64,000 nucleotides of DNA from Alistipes onderdonkii (GTDB lineage: Bacteria; Bacteroidota; Bacteroidia; Bacteroidales; Rikenellaceae). Both the position numbers and the translations under genes were made by a program. The notes beneath the pieces are model-generated. The model searched no databases and was not told where the DNA came from. It worked only from the letters and a program-made list of their open reading frames with translations. The stretch is taken from positions 3,410,001 to 3,474,000 of the forward strand of contig NZ_CP102251.1 of NCBI RefSeq assembly GCF_025145285.1, given 5' to 3'. Positions 1 to 8,439 of this stretch are shown in pieces. The number at the start of each line of letters is the position of its first letter. Positions within the stretch are counted from its first letter, which is position 1.

Positions 1-236
1 ACATGGTGGACGGACGTGAAAAGACAGAGTTATATCAGGTTTACGAGGCGGTAATGAAAGAGCTGGGTCTTCCTGTTCTGAAGACCTTCCTGCCTGACAC
101 CAAGCGTTTTCGTCGTGAGCAGAACGCCAGCCGTCGCTCTGTCTTCCGCTCCACGCTCTTCCCGGCAGACCGTTCTTTGATCCGGGGCAGCAACCTGGAT
201 AAACTCGTGGATGAATTGATCGAACTGTTAAAGTAG
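1..236 (+). CDS. traA: TraA, ParA-family ATPase, 3' end only
   Basis: Only the last 78 codons lie in the window; the frame is open to the left edge, so the 5' end is outside it. The tail resembles the C-terminus of the ParA/MinD-type ATPase that opens CTnDOT-like transfer operons (TraA). The Walker motifs would be upstream and cannot be checked. The gene ends 6 bases before the next start, as expected for one operon. The assignment rests on C-terminal similarity plus gene order, so the family is fairly secure and the role is inferred. Confidence 0.7.
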   Translation, partial: MVDGREKTELYQVYEAVMKELGLPVLKTFLPDTKRFRREQNASRRSVFRSTLFPADRSLIRGSNLDKLVDELIELLK

Positions 237-242
237 GATCTT

Positions 243-665
243 ATGAGCGGAAAAGAACATGACGACGGTTTGGACGCTTCCTTCATCATCAGCCAGGCCA
301 AAAGCCGAAACCGGCCATTACATCCTTACACGCCGGAAAAAGAGGAGGAGGCATCGGCTCTATCGGAACCGTCCGGCGAGGCCGCCGCCTCGCCGGCTAC
401 GAAAGAGGAGGGACGCCGCCGAAGAGGGAAAGGCCAGGATTACGAGCGTCTTTTTATCCGGAACGCCCCCTCCAATACCCGAAGCGGCAAAACGGTGTAT
501 ATCCGCAAGGAGTTTCACGAGCGTATAACCCGGATAGTGCAGGTTATCGGTAAGAACGAACTCTCGCTGTATAGCTACCTGGACAATGTGCTGGAGCAGC
601 ATTTCGCGACCTATCAGGAGGAAATTTCGGAACTCTACAAGAAACGGAACTCCGATATTTTTTAG
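243..665 (+). CDS. traB: TraB-type DUF3408 protein
   Basis: A 140-residue soluble protein. The first 60 or so residues are charged and low-complexity. The C-terminal half (about 75-140) has the DUF3408 pattern: an early VYIRKEFHERI segment followed by a helix ending in YLDNVLEQHF. DUF3408 proteins occur as the second and third genes of Bacteroidetes tra operons; their biochemical role is unknown, and the short strand followed by helices suggests a ribbon-helix-helix-like DNA-binding or scaffold protein. It follows traA by 6 bases. A homologous domain recurs in the next gene. Confidence 0.75.
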   Translation: MSGKEHDDGLDASFIISQAKSRNRPLHPYTPEKEEEASALSEPSGEAAASPATKEEGRRRRGKGQDYERLFIRNAPSNTRSGKTVYIRKEFHERITRIVQVIGKNELSLYSYLDNVLEQHFATYQEEISELYKKRNSDIF

Positions 666-706
666 TTATGAACCCAATATTTACAACCTATTAAAAACAA
701 TCCATC

Positions 707-1126
707 ATGTCAGACAAAGCAATTATTTTATCTGTTATCCTGGCGGCCGTCCTTTGCGTCGCCGTGCCCTTCATCTTCCGCGTGTGCCGCTACCGGCGCA
801 GGATGAAAACCCTTATCGTCCCCGACGGCCCTTCGGGGGAGGTCGCCGTGGGGACTGTCCCCACCCCCGAGGCCGAGTACCTGGCCCGTTACATCTGCCT
901 GCTGCGGCTGCCTTTCGCCGGTAACAAGCACGTGAAGATACGTCCGTCGTATCACGAGCGTATCCGCGAGATCACCCGTGTCATCGGTCGTGGCGACGTG
1001 ACGATCACGGCCTACGTGGACAAGGTTCTCAAGGCGCACCTGGACGATAACCGGGAAACCATCGAGCGGCTTTTCGAGGAACGCGAGGCCGTGGCCTCCC
1101 GGCAACCCAAAGCGGAGGAGCGATGA
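707..1126 (+). CDS. Membrane-anchored DUF3408 protein (TraC position)
   Basis: A 139-residue protein with one N-terminal transmembrane helix (about residues 5-25) followed by basic residues (RYRRRMK), so the rest is probably cytoplasmic. Residues 70-130 repeat the DUF3408 pattern of the preceding gene (HVKIRPSYHERI, then YVDKVLKAHL), so the two look like paralogues, one soluble and one membrane-bound. The stop overlaps the start of the next gene by 4 bases, suggesting translational coupling. It occupies the traC slot of CTnDOT-type operons; the symbol is withheld because this family is named inconsistently. Confidence 0.7.
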   Translation: MSDKAIILSVILAAVLCVAVPFIFRVCRYRRRMKTLIVPDGPSGEVAVGTVPTPEAEYLARYICLLRLPFAGNKHVKIRPSYHERIREITRVIGRGDVTITAYVDKVLKAHLDDNRETIERLFEEREAVASRQPKAEER

Positions 1127-1863
1127 ACGGGGCGTTGTGGCTGCTGCCCCTCTTTGCCGTGGGGTATGCCTTGTGGGCGTTTTTCCGCCTGCGGCGGATG
1201 GAACGTAACGAACCGGCAGACGGGATCGTTGCCGAAGACACGCCCTGCCGGCAGGAGATCATCGGCAGGAGCCGCTTTGTCCTCGACCCGCGCCACTCCC
1301 GGCCACAAGCTGCCGTAGAATCTGAAACTGAAAAAGTTACGGAAAAAGCCGATATATTTGTGCCCACGAATGTACCCGAACACCCCCGGCAGATTCCGCC
1401 GGAAGACCTGGATGAAGTGTTCGGTGTCGCTCCCGAGGGGGAGCCTAACGAACCTCTGGAAATCGACTTTCCGCTGTACGATGAATCTTTCCCGGATGCG
1501 GACGCGGAGGAGCCGGATTATGACGAGGATGAAGACGACACCGAAGAGCTGCCCCTTTTGGGCCGCTCGCTTGCCCAGGGGGTTAGTTTTGAACAGATGG
1601 GCGAAGCCTACCGCCACGTGGTACATGATCCACCTTCAACAGACGAGCAAAGGGAGGAAACGGGACGTGTCCTCCTGGGCCTGAAACAGACCGACATGTT
1701 CGAGGTCATCGTTTCGGGCCGCCCCGACGGGAACGACAGGGTAAAATCCCTGATCGACACCTACCTCTCGGCCTTTCACCGGCGTATGTCCGAGAGGTCT
1801 GCGGAAAGCCCATCTCCGCAGGGTTCGGTTCCCACGGGTTTCGACGTCCGTGAGTTTGTTTAA
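1123..1863 (+). CDS. traD: TraD-like membrane-anchored acidic protein
   Basis: A 246-residue protein with an N-terminal transmembrane helix (about 3-20), then a long acidic stretch (roughly 95-145, rich in Asp and Glu) and a C-terminal region without recognisable motifs. Position between the DUF3408 genes and traE matches the TraD slot of CTnDOT-family elements. No catalytic motif is visible. The ATG overlaps the previous stop (ATGA-type coupling). The role is assigned by gene order only. Confidence 0.6.
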   Translation: MNGALWLLPLFAVGYALWAFFRLRRMERNEPADGIVAEDTPCRQEIIGRSRFVLDPRHSRPQAAVESETEKVTEKADIFVPTNVPEHPRQIPPEDLDEVFGVAPEGEPNEPLEIDFPLYDESFPDADAEEPDYDEDEDDTEELPLLGRSLAQGVSFEQMGEAYRHVVHDPPSTDEQREETGRVLLGLKQTDMFEVIVSGRPDGNDRVKSLIDTYLSAFHRRMSERSAESPSPQGSVPTGFDVREFV

Positions 1864-1874
1864 CCCCATAATGA

Positions 1875-2012
1875 CATCACGATGAAAGAAAAAGACTACG
1901 GGTAGCACGTGAGGCTATCCTCGAACCACTGAAAAAATCCGAATCAAGAAGTTTAACCCGGTGCGGGGCCTATCCATCCCCGCGCCACAATTCAAACATT
2001 ATCGAGTTATGA
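1875..2012 (+). pseudogene. Possible small broken ORF before traE
   Basis: An open frame of about 45 codons encodes a peptide containing AREAILEPLKKSES and ends in a TGA that overlaps the traE ATG (ATGA), as real operon genes here do. It has no in-frame start: ATGs at 1871 and 1882 lie in the other two frames and meet stops within a few codons. It could be a small gene carrying an indel, or simply an untranslated spacer. Confidence 0.25.
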
Positions 2013-2311
2013 GAAAGAACAAGATTCTTCTTCCGGCGGCATTTCTCTTTGCCGCCATCTCCTCCGCTTTCGCGCAGGGCAACGGCATCGCCGGCATTAC
2101 GGAGGCTACCAACATGGTAACCAGCTACTTCGATCCCGGAACGAAGCTCATCTACGCGATTGGGGCTGTGGTCGGCCTTATCGGCGGGATCAAGGTCTAT
2201 AACAAGTTTTCGAGCGGCGACCCCGACACGTCGAAGACCGCCGCGAGCTGGTTCGGCGCGTGTATTTTCCTGATTGTCGCCGCGACGATCCTACGCTCTT
2301 TCTTCTTGTAG
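2009..2311 (+). CDS. traE: TraE, DUF4134 small membrane protein (pilin-like)
   Basis: A 100-residue protein with a signal-like N-terminus (KNKILLPAAFLFAAISSAFA, Ala-x-Ala cleavage near residue 20) and two hydrophobic segments around a short GGIKVYNKFSSGD loop. This is the DUF4134/TraE family of CTnDOT-like elements, whose size and topology resemble VirB2 pilins. The start at 2009 is chosen over an upstream in-frame ATG (1961) because it yields a clean signal peptide. Next gene: traF, 24 bases downstream, which is interrupted by an intron. Confidence 0.85.
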   Translation: MRKNKILLPAAFLFAAISSAFAQGNGIAGITEATNMVTSYFDPGTKLIYAIGAVVGLIGGIKVYNKFSSGDPDTSKTAASWFGACIFLIVAATILRSFFL

Positions 2312-2334
2312 TCCAACCTGTCATGCAAATAATT

Positions 2335-2383
2335 ATGGAATATGGAATCAACAAGGGAATCGGCAAGAGCGTGGAGTTCCGGG
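2335..2383 (+). CDS. traF: TraF exon 1 (interrupted by group II intron)
   Basis: The first 49 bases of traF, encoding MEYGINKGIGKSVEFR plus the first base of the next codon. It matches the conserved TraF N-terminus (family pattern INKGIG.pVEFkGLKAQYLF). The next base starts a group II intron. Joining position 2383 to 4872 restores a Gly codon and the sequence FRGLKAQYLF in frame, giving 107 residues, normal for DUF4133/TraF. An in-frame ATG at 2323 would add four residues. The last seven exon bases (TTCCGGG) are complementary to CCCGGAA at 2790-2796 inside the intron, a plausible IBS1-EBS1 pair. Confidence 0.8.
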
Positions 2384-2945
2384 GCGCGCACGTAATGGTT
2401 CTTTGGCAAATGCGTCGATAGCAAGACGTTAGGCAAGTGTTCGATAGCCTATCATCGATCGGCTTATCCGAAAGGGAAACCGGACGGGGAGTATAGCCTG
2501 CCGATAAACTGATAAGTCATACAGTTACCAAGTATGCGACTGAATCAGGAGATGAAAGATAGATACGAGGATAAAGTCTGGATTGATTGAACGATAGTCC
2601 AAGTGGCACAACTCGAAACTGTGGCGGAAGGTAACTACAGACGCCATACTGTAACACACTCGATTCGACCTTGGAGGGTTGGGTGCAGAACAGGTTACAG
2701 CACAACTGCGATAAGCAGAAACGGATGAAAGTCGTATCCGACAATCTATCAAAGCTATGTTGCCGAAGAATTAAACGTGGATTGCCTAACCCGGAATGCC
2801 GAAAGGCTATTAGGTTTCAGACCTATGAAAATCCGGTATGGCAACGGAGCCACCGTAGTAGTCCGAGCGAGGGAAAGCCTCGTACATGGCGAAGGGTGGC
2901 AGCTAACATTTTTAATACAAATTAACGGATAATGTGTGAGACATT

Positions 2946-4763
2946 ATGAGAAATCCAGAGAGAGTATTAAACAGTCTGTCAGAGCACAGCAAAGTTTCGA
3001 GCTACAAGTTTGAACGGCTCTACAGGGTTCTATTCAATTCGGAGATGTTTCTCCTCGCCTACCATAATATACAAGGTAGGCAGGGAAATATGACGGAAGG
3101 TTCCGACGGTAAAACTATCGACGGAATGAGCCTGAAACGGATTGAAAATTTGATTGATGCGCTCAAAGATGAGTCGTACCAACCAAAACCGGCAAGAAGG
3201 ACGTACATCCCGAAGAAAAACGGGAACATGCGACCTCTCGGCATACCGTCTATCGACGACAAATTAGTGCAGGAGGTATTGCGAATGCTGTTGGAAGCAA
3301 TTTATGAAGGTAGTTTTGAGAACACCTCGCACGGCTTCCGACCCAAACGCAGCTGCCACACCGCACTGATACAGGTGCAGAAGAATTTTACTGCGGCCAA
3401 GTGGTTTATCGAGGGCGACATTGAAGGATTCTTCGATAACATCAACCATGATGTACTTATCGGAATCTTGAAAGAACGTATCGCAGACGACCGCTTTATC
3501 CGGCTAATGTGGAAATTTTTGAAAGCTGGCTACATCGAAGATTGGACATTTCATAGAACATACAGCGGAACACCGCAAGGTGGCATCATTAGCCCGATAC
3601 TGGCTAATATCTATCTCGACAAGCTGGATAAGTACATGAAAGAGTATGCCTGTCAATTCGATAGAGGCGACAGACGGGCAATGAACCTTGAGTACAAACG
3701 GTATTCCAGGAAAATTTGGTGGCTCGGCACAAAGCTGAAGCAAACCAAGGATAAAGATACTCGGAAGGAACTGATTGACGCGATTAAGCAACATCAGAAA
3801 AACAGGATGCACTTACCCTCTGTCGATGAAATGGACGAGGGATATAGACGGATTAAGTATGTGAGGTATGCCGATGATTTTATTATCGGAGTGATTGGCA
3901 GTAAATCGGACTGTGAGGCCATCAAAGAGGATATTAAGAATTTCCTCGGCGAGAAACTGAAATTGACGCTCTCCGAAGAAAAGACCTTAATCACGCACGG
4001 CAATAGAAAGGCAAAATTCCTCGGCTATGAAATCTATGTCCGACCATTCACGGATAAGACGTTAAGAGGCGAGAAATCGGGAGTACTTATTAAGGCTTAC
4101 GGCAAAAAGGTAGTGTTGGAAGTGCCAATGTCCACAATGCGGGATAAACTTCTCTACTACGAGGCGATGGAAATTCATCAATTCGAGGGTAAAGCGAAAT
4201 GGAAACCCACAAGCCGGACAAAGTTGCTACATCTGGACGACCTCGAAATACTGGATGCCTATAACAGAGAAATCCGAGGTTTTGCAAACTATTTTTCTAT
4301 CGCAAATAACAGTTCACACCTGAATTCTTTCAAGTACATCATGCAATACAGTCTGTATAAGACTTTTGCACGAAAGTACAGTACGACAGCCCGAAAGATT
4401 ATCGCAAAGTATCGACATCACAAAGATTTTGCGGTTTTCTATGAGGACAAGAAAGGAGGAAAGAAGATGCGGGTATTCTTCAACGGGAGCTTTAAGCGTA
4501 AAACAACCGCGATGGACGCGAGTTGTGATTATGTAGCCAACACGATTTTCAATACCACTGTATCAAGCCTTATACAAAGGTTAAAAGCGGGTAAGTGTGA
4601 ATTGTGTGGCGCAACGGAAAACATTGAAATACACCACGTCAAAAGACTCAAAGACTTAAAAGGCAAAGAGCCATGGAAAATCCAAATGATTGGACGTCAG
4701 AGAAAGACGTTAGCTGTATGTATTCCCTGTCACAACAAGATACATCACGGGATAATAGACTGA
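2946..4763 (+). CDS. ltrA: Group II intron reverse transcriptase/maturase with HNH domain
   Basis: A 605-residue intron-encoded protein. RT blocks run from about residue 60 (KKNGNMRPLGIPS) through GTPQGGIISP near residue 205 to the catalytic YADD at 308-311. A maturase/X region follows (about 395-520). The C-terminus is an HNH endonuclease: Cys551 and Cys554 (CELC), IHH near 562 and CIPCHNKIHH near 593. All key residues are present, so it looks active for splicing help and retrohoming. It sits in domain IV of the traF intron, ending 13 bases before domain V. Length is usual for HNH-bearing LtrA proteins. Confidence 0.93.
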   Translation: MRNPERVLNSLSEHSKVSSYKFERLYRVLFNSEMFLLAYHNIQGRQGNMTEGSDGKTIDGMSLKRIENLIDALKDESYQPKPARRTYIPKKNGNMRPLGIPSIDDKLVQEVLRMLLEAIYEGSFENTSHGFRPKRSCHTALIQVQKNFTAAKWFIEGDIEGFFDNINHDVLIGILKERIADDRFIRLMWKFLKAGYIEDWTFHRTYSGTPQGGIISPILANIYLDKLDKYMKEYACQFDRGDRRAMNLEYKRYSRKIWWLGTKLKQTKDKDTRKELIDAIKQHQKNRMHLPSVDEMDEGYRRIKYVRYADDFIIGVIGSKSDCEAIKEDIKNFLGEKLKLTLSEEKTLITHGNRKAKFLGYEIYVRPFTDKTLRGEKSGVLIKAYGKKVVLEVPMSTMRDKLLYYEAMEIHQFEGKAKWKPTSRTKLLHLDDLEILDAYNREIRGFANYFSIANNSSHLNSFKYIMQYSLYKTFARKYSTTARKIIAKYRHHKDFAVFYEDKKGGKKMRVFFNGSFKRKTTAMDASCDYVANTIFNTTVSSLIQRLKAGKCELCGATENIEIHHVKRLKDLKGKEPWKIQMIGRQRKTLAVCIPCHNKIHHGIID

Positions 4764-4776
4764 ATATGTTAGTGGA

Positions 4777-4810
4777 GAGCCGTGTGCGCCGAGAGGTGCA
4801 AGCACGGTTC
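4777..4810 (+). ncRNA. Group II intron domain V (intron 1)
   Basis: A 34-nt hairpin GAGCCGTGTGC...GCACGGTTC with a short bulged stem. This is the catalytic core domain, the most conserved part of group II introns. It lies just after the intron ORF and about 60 bases before the 3' splice site, the expected spacing with domain VI between. Confidence 0.85.
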
Positions 4811-4871
4811 GGAGGCGAGTTCTTGGAAACCTACCGTAGAAATACGGCAAGGCACCGGGTTCTTAGCCTAC

Positions 4872-5146
4872 GCCTGAAGGCGCAGTACCTCTTCATCTTC
4901 GCGGGCGGCCTGCTGGCCGTCTTCGTGGTGTTCGTCATCCTCTACATGGCAGGGGTCGATCAGTGGGTATGTATCGCTTTCGGCGTTGCGGCGGCTTCGG
5001 TGCTGGTCTGGCTTACCTTCCGCCTGAACGCCCGTTACGGGGAACACGGGCTGATGAAGCTGCTCGCCGCGCGCCGGCATCCCCGCTACCTGCTCAACCG
5101 CAAGTCCCTGCGCCGGTTGCTGAAAAGAAAGGGGGGCCGCGTATGA
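4872..5146 (+). CDS. traF: TraF exon 2, DUF4133 membrane protein
   Basis: The 3' exon encodes the rest of TraF from LKAQYLFIFAGG onward, with two transmembrane helices (about 22-45 and 50-68 of the joined protein) and a basic C-terminus (KSLRRLLKRKGGRV). DUF4133/TraF proteins are VirB3-like inner-membrane components of the Bacteroidetes mating apparatus. No start lies at the exon boundary; the protein depends on splicing to the exon at 2335-2383. The TGA overlaps the traG ATG (ATGA), as in uninterrupted operons, which argues that only the intron was added. Confidence 0.85.
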
Positions 5147-6060
5147 GAAACATCTTGAAAGCCACCACGCTGGAAAGCAAGTTCCCGCTCCTGGCCGTGG
5201 AAGGCGGTTGTATCATCAGCAAGGACGCGGACATAACGGTCGCCTATCGGGTCGAACTCCCGGAGCTGTTCACCGTCACGTCCGCCGAGTACGAGGCGAT
5301 CCACGCCGCCTGGTGCAAGGCCCTGAAGGTCTTGCCCGAATACAGCGTGGTACACAAGCAGGACTGGTTCATCCGCGAGCGTTACCGCCCGGCCACGGGC
5401 GAGGGGGACATGAGTTTCCTCTCCCGCAGTTACGAGCGGCATTTCAACGAGCGTCCGTTCCTGACCCACGCCTGCTTCCTCTACCTGACGAAAACGACGA
5501 GGGAGCGTATGCACATGCGTTCAGACTTCTCGACCCTCTGCCGGGGCAACATCATTCCCAAAGAGGTAAATCGGGAATCGGCGACAAAATTCCTGGAGGC
5601 GGCGGAACAGTTCGAGCGTATTCTGAACGATTCGGGTTTCCTGACCCTTGTCCGCCTCACGGGGGACGAGATCACGGGTACGGCGGATTGTCCGGGCCTG
5701 CTGGAGCGGTACTTTTCCCTCTCGCTCTCGGAGACGACTTCTCTTCAGGACATCGAGCTGGGGGCCGAGGTTCTGCGCGTGGGCAACAAACGGGTGTGCC
5801 TGCACACGCTCTCGGACACGGAAGACCTGCCGGGGCGCGTGGGTACGGATACCCGTTACGAGCGTCTTTCCACCGACCGTTCGGACTGCCTGCTCTCGTT
5901 CGCGGCCCCCGTGGGGCTTCTGCTTTCCTGCGACCACCTTTACAACCAGTACGTGTTCCTGGAAGACAGCGACGAAAACCTGCGTATGTTCGAGAAACGT
6001 GCGCGTAACATGCAGTCCCTTTCCCGCTACTCCCGCGGAAACCAGATAAACAAGGAGTGG
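5143..6060 (+). CDS. traG: TraG exon 1, VirB4-family ATPase N-terminal part
   Basis: 306 codons giving the N-terminal domain of the TraG conjugation ATPase (VirB4/TrbE family), from MRNILKATTLESKFPLLAVE to RYSRGNQINKEW. The Walker motifs are in exon 2. Translation of unspliced RNA adds six codons and stops (TAA at 6079), so the intron leaves only an inactive N-terminal fragment. The exon ends at 6060, immediately before GTGCG, a canonical group II 5' end. The start overlaps traF's stop. Confidence 0.9.
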
Positions 6061-6664
6061 GTGCGATACGTCGCTGTGTAAGTAATTGTTAAACTTAGAT
6101 TTAACCCGTTGTTTCGTCAACGGTAGCCTATGGACAGATGCACCAATAGTAATATACTGTATCAAAGCTGTCCAGACAAGGTAGCCCTTCCGAAAGGAGC
6201 AGTCAGAACCGTGAGGGAAAGACAATGGCTGTTAGTATCATACAGTCAGGGAGCTTGGCTTGGGTGGTATGGTTAGCGTAAGCGAACTGTCGTCTAAACG
6301 TCGTAAGGTTGAAGAAGCCAAAGATACTGATAGGCTTCAGCCCAAAAGGGAAGCAGTCGGTTATTCCTCTCCATTCTGGGAATACACGAACAGAGTACTG
6401 CCGGTGTAATAGACAGAACCTAACCCACTTATAAGTTACTTGCACGGAACGTAGTAAGCCCGTATTTCTCCTGCCAATGACAGGTAAGCAGACCGTAAGG
6501 AATGCCGAATGGAGTGCGGGTATAGGATTGCAGAAAAAGCGAATGCCACCCTGTAATGGGGTGAATAGGGATTGAAACATCATCCCGCTGCGAAAGCAGG
6601 CTGACTTCTGCGGTAGGTGATTCTTTACAAGAAACTTTTAGAACTTTTAAAAGGAGAAAAGCAA

Positions 6665-8326
6665 ATGAACGAAATTAAAAAATCGTGTGCATCGACTGAC
6701 CAAACGCAGAGCAAATGGGACAGTATAAATTGGCTCAAATGCGAAGCTGCGGTTCAAAAGCTACAAGCGCGTATTGTAAAGGCTCAAAAAGAGGGTCGCC
6801 ACAACAAGGTCAAAGCCTTGCAGTGGACACTGACCCACTCGTTTTACGCTAAAGCATTAGCGGTAAGACGTGTAACTTCCAATAATGGGAGTAAAACGGC
6901 TGGCGTCGATATGGTAACATGGAAAACGCCAGATGCTAAAGTGTGTGCAATAACCGAACTGAAAAGGAGAGGTTATACACCCCAACCTCTGAGACGAGTA
7001 CATATCAGAAAGAGTAACGGGAAATTAAGACCATTGGGTATACCAACTATGAAAGACCGGGCTATGCAGGCATTGTATCTGATGGCACTGGCTCCCGTAG
7101 CTGAAACAACGGCTGATGCCAATTCTTATGGTTTCAGAAAAGAAAGGAGCACGGCAGATGCCGTTCAACAATGCTTCAATGACCTGGCAAGGACGACATC
7201 CCCACAATGGATCTTAGAAGGTGATATCAAAGGTTGTTTCGACCATATCAGTCATGAATGGTTGCTTGACAATATCCCTATGGATAAAGTTTTGCTCCGT
7301 AAATGGTTGAAAAGTGGATTTATTTTCAACAAGCAACTTTTTCCGACAGAGGAGGGAACTCCTCAAGGCGGCATCATCTCCCCAACTCTTGCAAATATGA
7401 CTTTGGACGGACTGGAAAAACTGCTTGCCGATAGCTTTCCGATAAACCGCTCGAAGAAAAATTACTATACTCCTATGATAAATCTTGTTCGCTACGCGGA
7501 TGATTTTATTATCACAGGAGAGAGTAAGGAGTTGTTGGAGAACCATGTTAAACCATTAGTCATTGAGTTTCTTCAAGCAAGAGGGCTTACCTTATCAGAA
7601 GAAAAGACTAAGATAACTCATATAGAAGAAGGGTTTGATTTTCTTGGGTTCAATATCAGAAAATATAAAGGCAAGTTTATCACAAAACCATCCAAGAAGA
7701 GTCGAAAGAGATTTTTAGATAAGGTTCGTGAAATAGTGGACAAGAACAAGTCTTCTAAGCAACAATCTTTGATACGATTGCTAAACCCAGTCATTAGAGG
7801 ATGGGCGAACTACTACAAGGGGTGTTCTGCATCGGAAACTTTCCGTAAAACAGATGCACAAATTTTCAACAAACTATGGCGATGGTCTCGCAGAAGACAT
7901 CCCAAAAAAGGTAAACGATGGATTGCCAACAAGTATTATCACACTGTAAGAGGTAGAAGCTGGACTTTTGCCGTACCGCTTGAAAACAGGAAAGTGGATA
8001 AATACCACACTCTTGTGAGATTGTCGGATACGAAAATAAAGCGACATATCAAAATCCGCAGTGAGGCCAACCCATATGATGCCGATTGGAAAGATTTCTT
8101 CGATCAATACAAGACCCGAAGAATGCTTGCACACTTAGACGGCAAGCAATATATCTATCGCCTGTGGAATCAGCAAATGCAATGTTGCCCTGTGTGTGGC
8201 AAGCACATCACACGGGAAACTCCCTGGAAAATTACTGAAATGACAGGGAGCAGTAGAAAGGCGAAAGTCCTAATACATGACCATTGCAGCCGAATTACTA
8301 ACAGAAATAAATGGAAGTTACTATGA
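6665..8326 (+). CDS. ltrA: Group II intron reverse transcriptase/maturase (intron 2)
   Basis: A 553-residue LtrA-type protein. The start at 6665 is preferred to an upstream in-frame GTG because a purine-rich AAAAGGAGAAAA precedes it. An N-terminal helix cluster (KWDSINW...VQKLQARIVKAQKEG) precedes the RT core (SNGKLRPLGIPT near 120, GTPQGGIISP near 235, catalytic YADD at 277-280). The maturase region has RGWANYYKG. The C-terminus has CPVCGKHIT and a weak HDHC motif, so the HNH domain may be degenerate compared with the intron 1 protein. It ends 38 bases before domain V. Confidence 0.92.
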   Translation: MNEIKKSCASTDQTQSKWDSINWLKCEAAVQKLQARIVKAQKEGRHNKVKALQWTLTHSFYAKALAVRRVTSNNGSKTAGVDMVTWKTPDAKVCAITELKRRGYTPQPLRRVHIRKSNGKLRPLGIPTMKDRAMQALYLMALAPVAETTADANSYGFRKERSTADAVQQCFNDLARTTSPQWILEGDIKGCFDHISHEWLLDNIPMDKVLLRKWLKSGFIFNKQLFPTEEGTPQGGIISPTLANMTLDGLEKLLADSFPINRSKKNYYTPMINLVRYADDFIITGESKELLENHVKPLVIEFLQARGLTLSEEKTKITHIEEGFDFLGFNIRKYKGKFITKPSKKSRKRFLDKVREIVDKNKSSKQQSLIRLLNPVIRGWANYYKGCSASETFRKTDAQIFNKLWRWSRRRHPKKGKRWIANKYYHTVRGRSWTFAVPLENRKVDKYHTLVRLSDTKIKRHIKIRSEANPYDADWKDFFDQYKTRRMLAHLDGKQYIYRLWNQQMQCCPVCGKHITRETPWKITEMTGSSRKAKVLIHDHCSRITNRNKWKLL

Positions 8327-8364
8327 GCCGGCTTTTAGTTACAAATAAAAGTTTTGAATTGCTT

Positions 8365-8398
8365 GAGCCGTATGAGGGGAAACTCTCACGTACGGTTC
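8365..8398 (+). ncRNA. Group II intron domain V (intron 2)
   Basis: A 34-nt hairpin GAGCCGTATGAG, then a GGGGAAAC-type loop region, closing CTCACGTACGGTTC. It is the catalytic domain V of intron 2, placed between the ORF end and the 3' splice site at 8439. Confidence 0.85.
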
Positions 8399-8439
8399 TT
8401 AGAGGGGAAAGCTCCCGTAAGGGGGCTGACCTACTCGAC

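Larger units (their letters stand above)
2384..4871 (+). mobile_element. Group II intron 1, inserted in traF
   Basis: A 2.49-kb group II intron with its own maturase/reverse transcriptase. Evidence: an LtrA-type ORF (2946-4763); a 34-nt domain V at 4777-4810 beginning GAGCCGTGTGC and ending GCACGGTTC; a domain VI-like hairpin after it; a 3' end in TAC (AY rule); and a 5' end GCGCG, one base from the usual GTGYG. Junctions were placed where traF rejoins exactly in frame. A 7-base exon-intron complementarity (2377-2383 with 2790-2796) supports the 5' site. The intron is less GC-rich than the tra genes around it, as expected for an insertion. Confidence 0.88.
6061..8439 (+). mobile_element. Group II intron 2, inserted in traG
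   Basis: A 2.38-kb group II intron. It starts with GTGCG (consensus GTGYG), carries an LtrA-type ORF (6665-8326), has a 34-nt domain V at 8365-8398 (GAGCCGTATGAG...CGTACGGTTC) and ends in GAC (AY rule). Removing 6061-8439 joins NKEW to IDQYLNEAHSFGL, the continuous sequence expected for TraG, in frame. CCACTT at 6425-6430 could pair with the last six exon bases (GAGTGG, one G-U), a candidate EBS1. Its protein differs clearly from that of intron 1, so the two are separate acquisitions rather than copies. Confidence 0.9.

Noticed and set aside
2671..2925. 84-codon frame upstream of the intron 1 ORF
   Set aside because: It lies inside the group II intron RNA domains I-III, whose structure explains the sequence.
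2384..8439. The two introns as copies of one mobile intron
   Set aside because: Their proteins differ in length and sequence, 5' ends differ (GCGCG and GTGCG) and domain V sequences differ, so they are independent.
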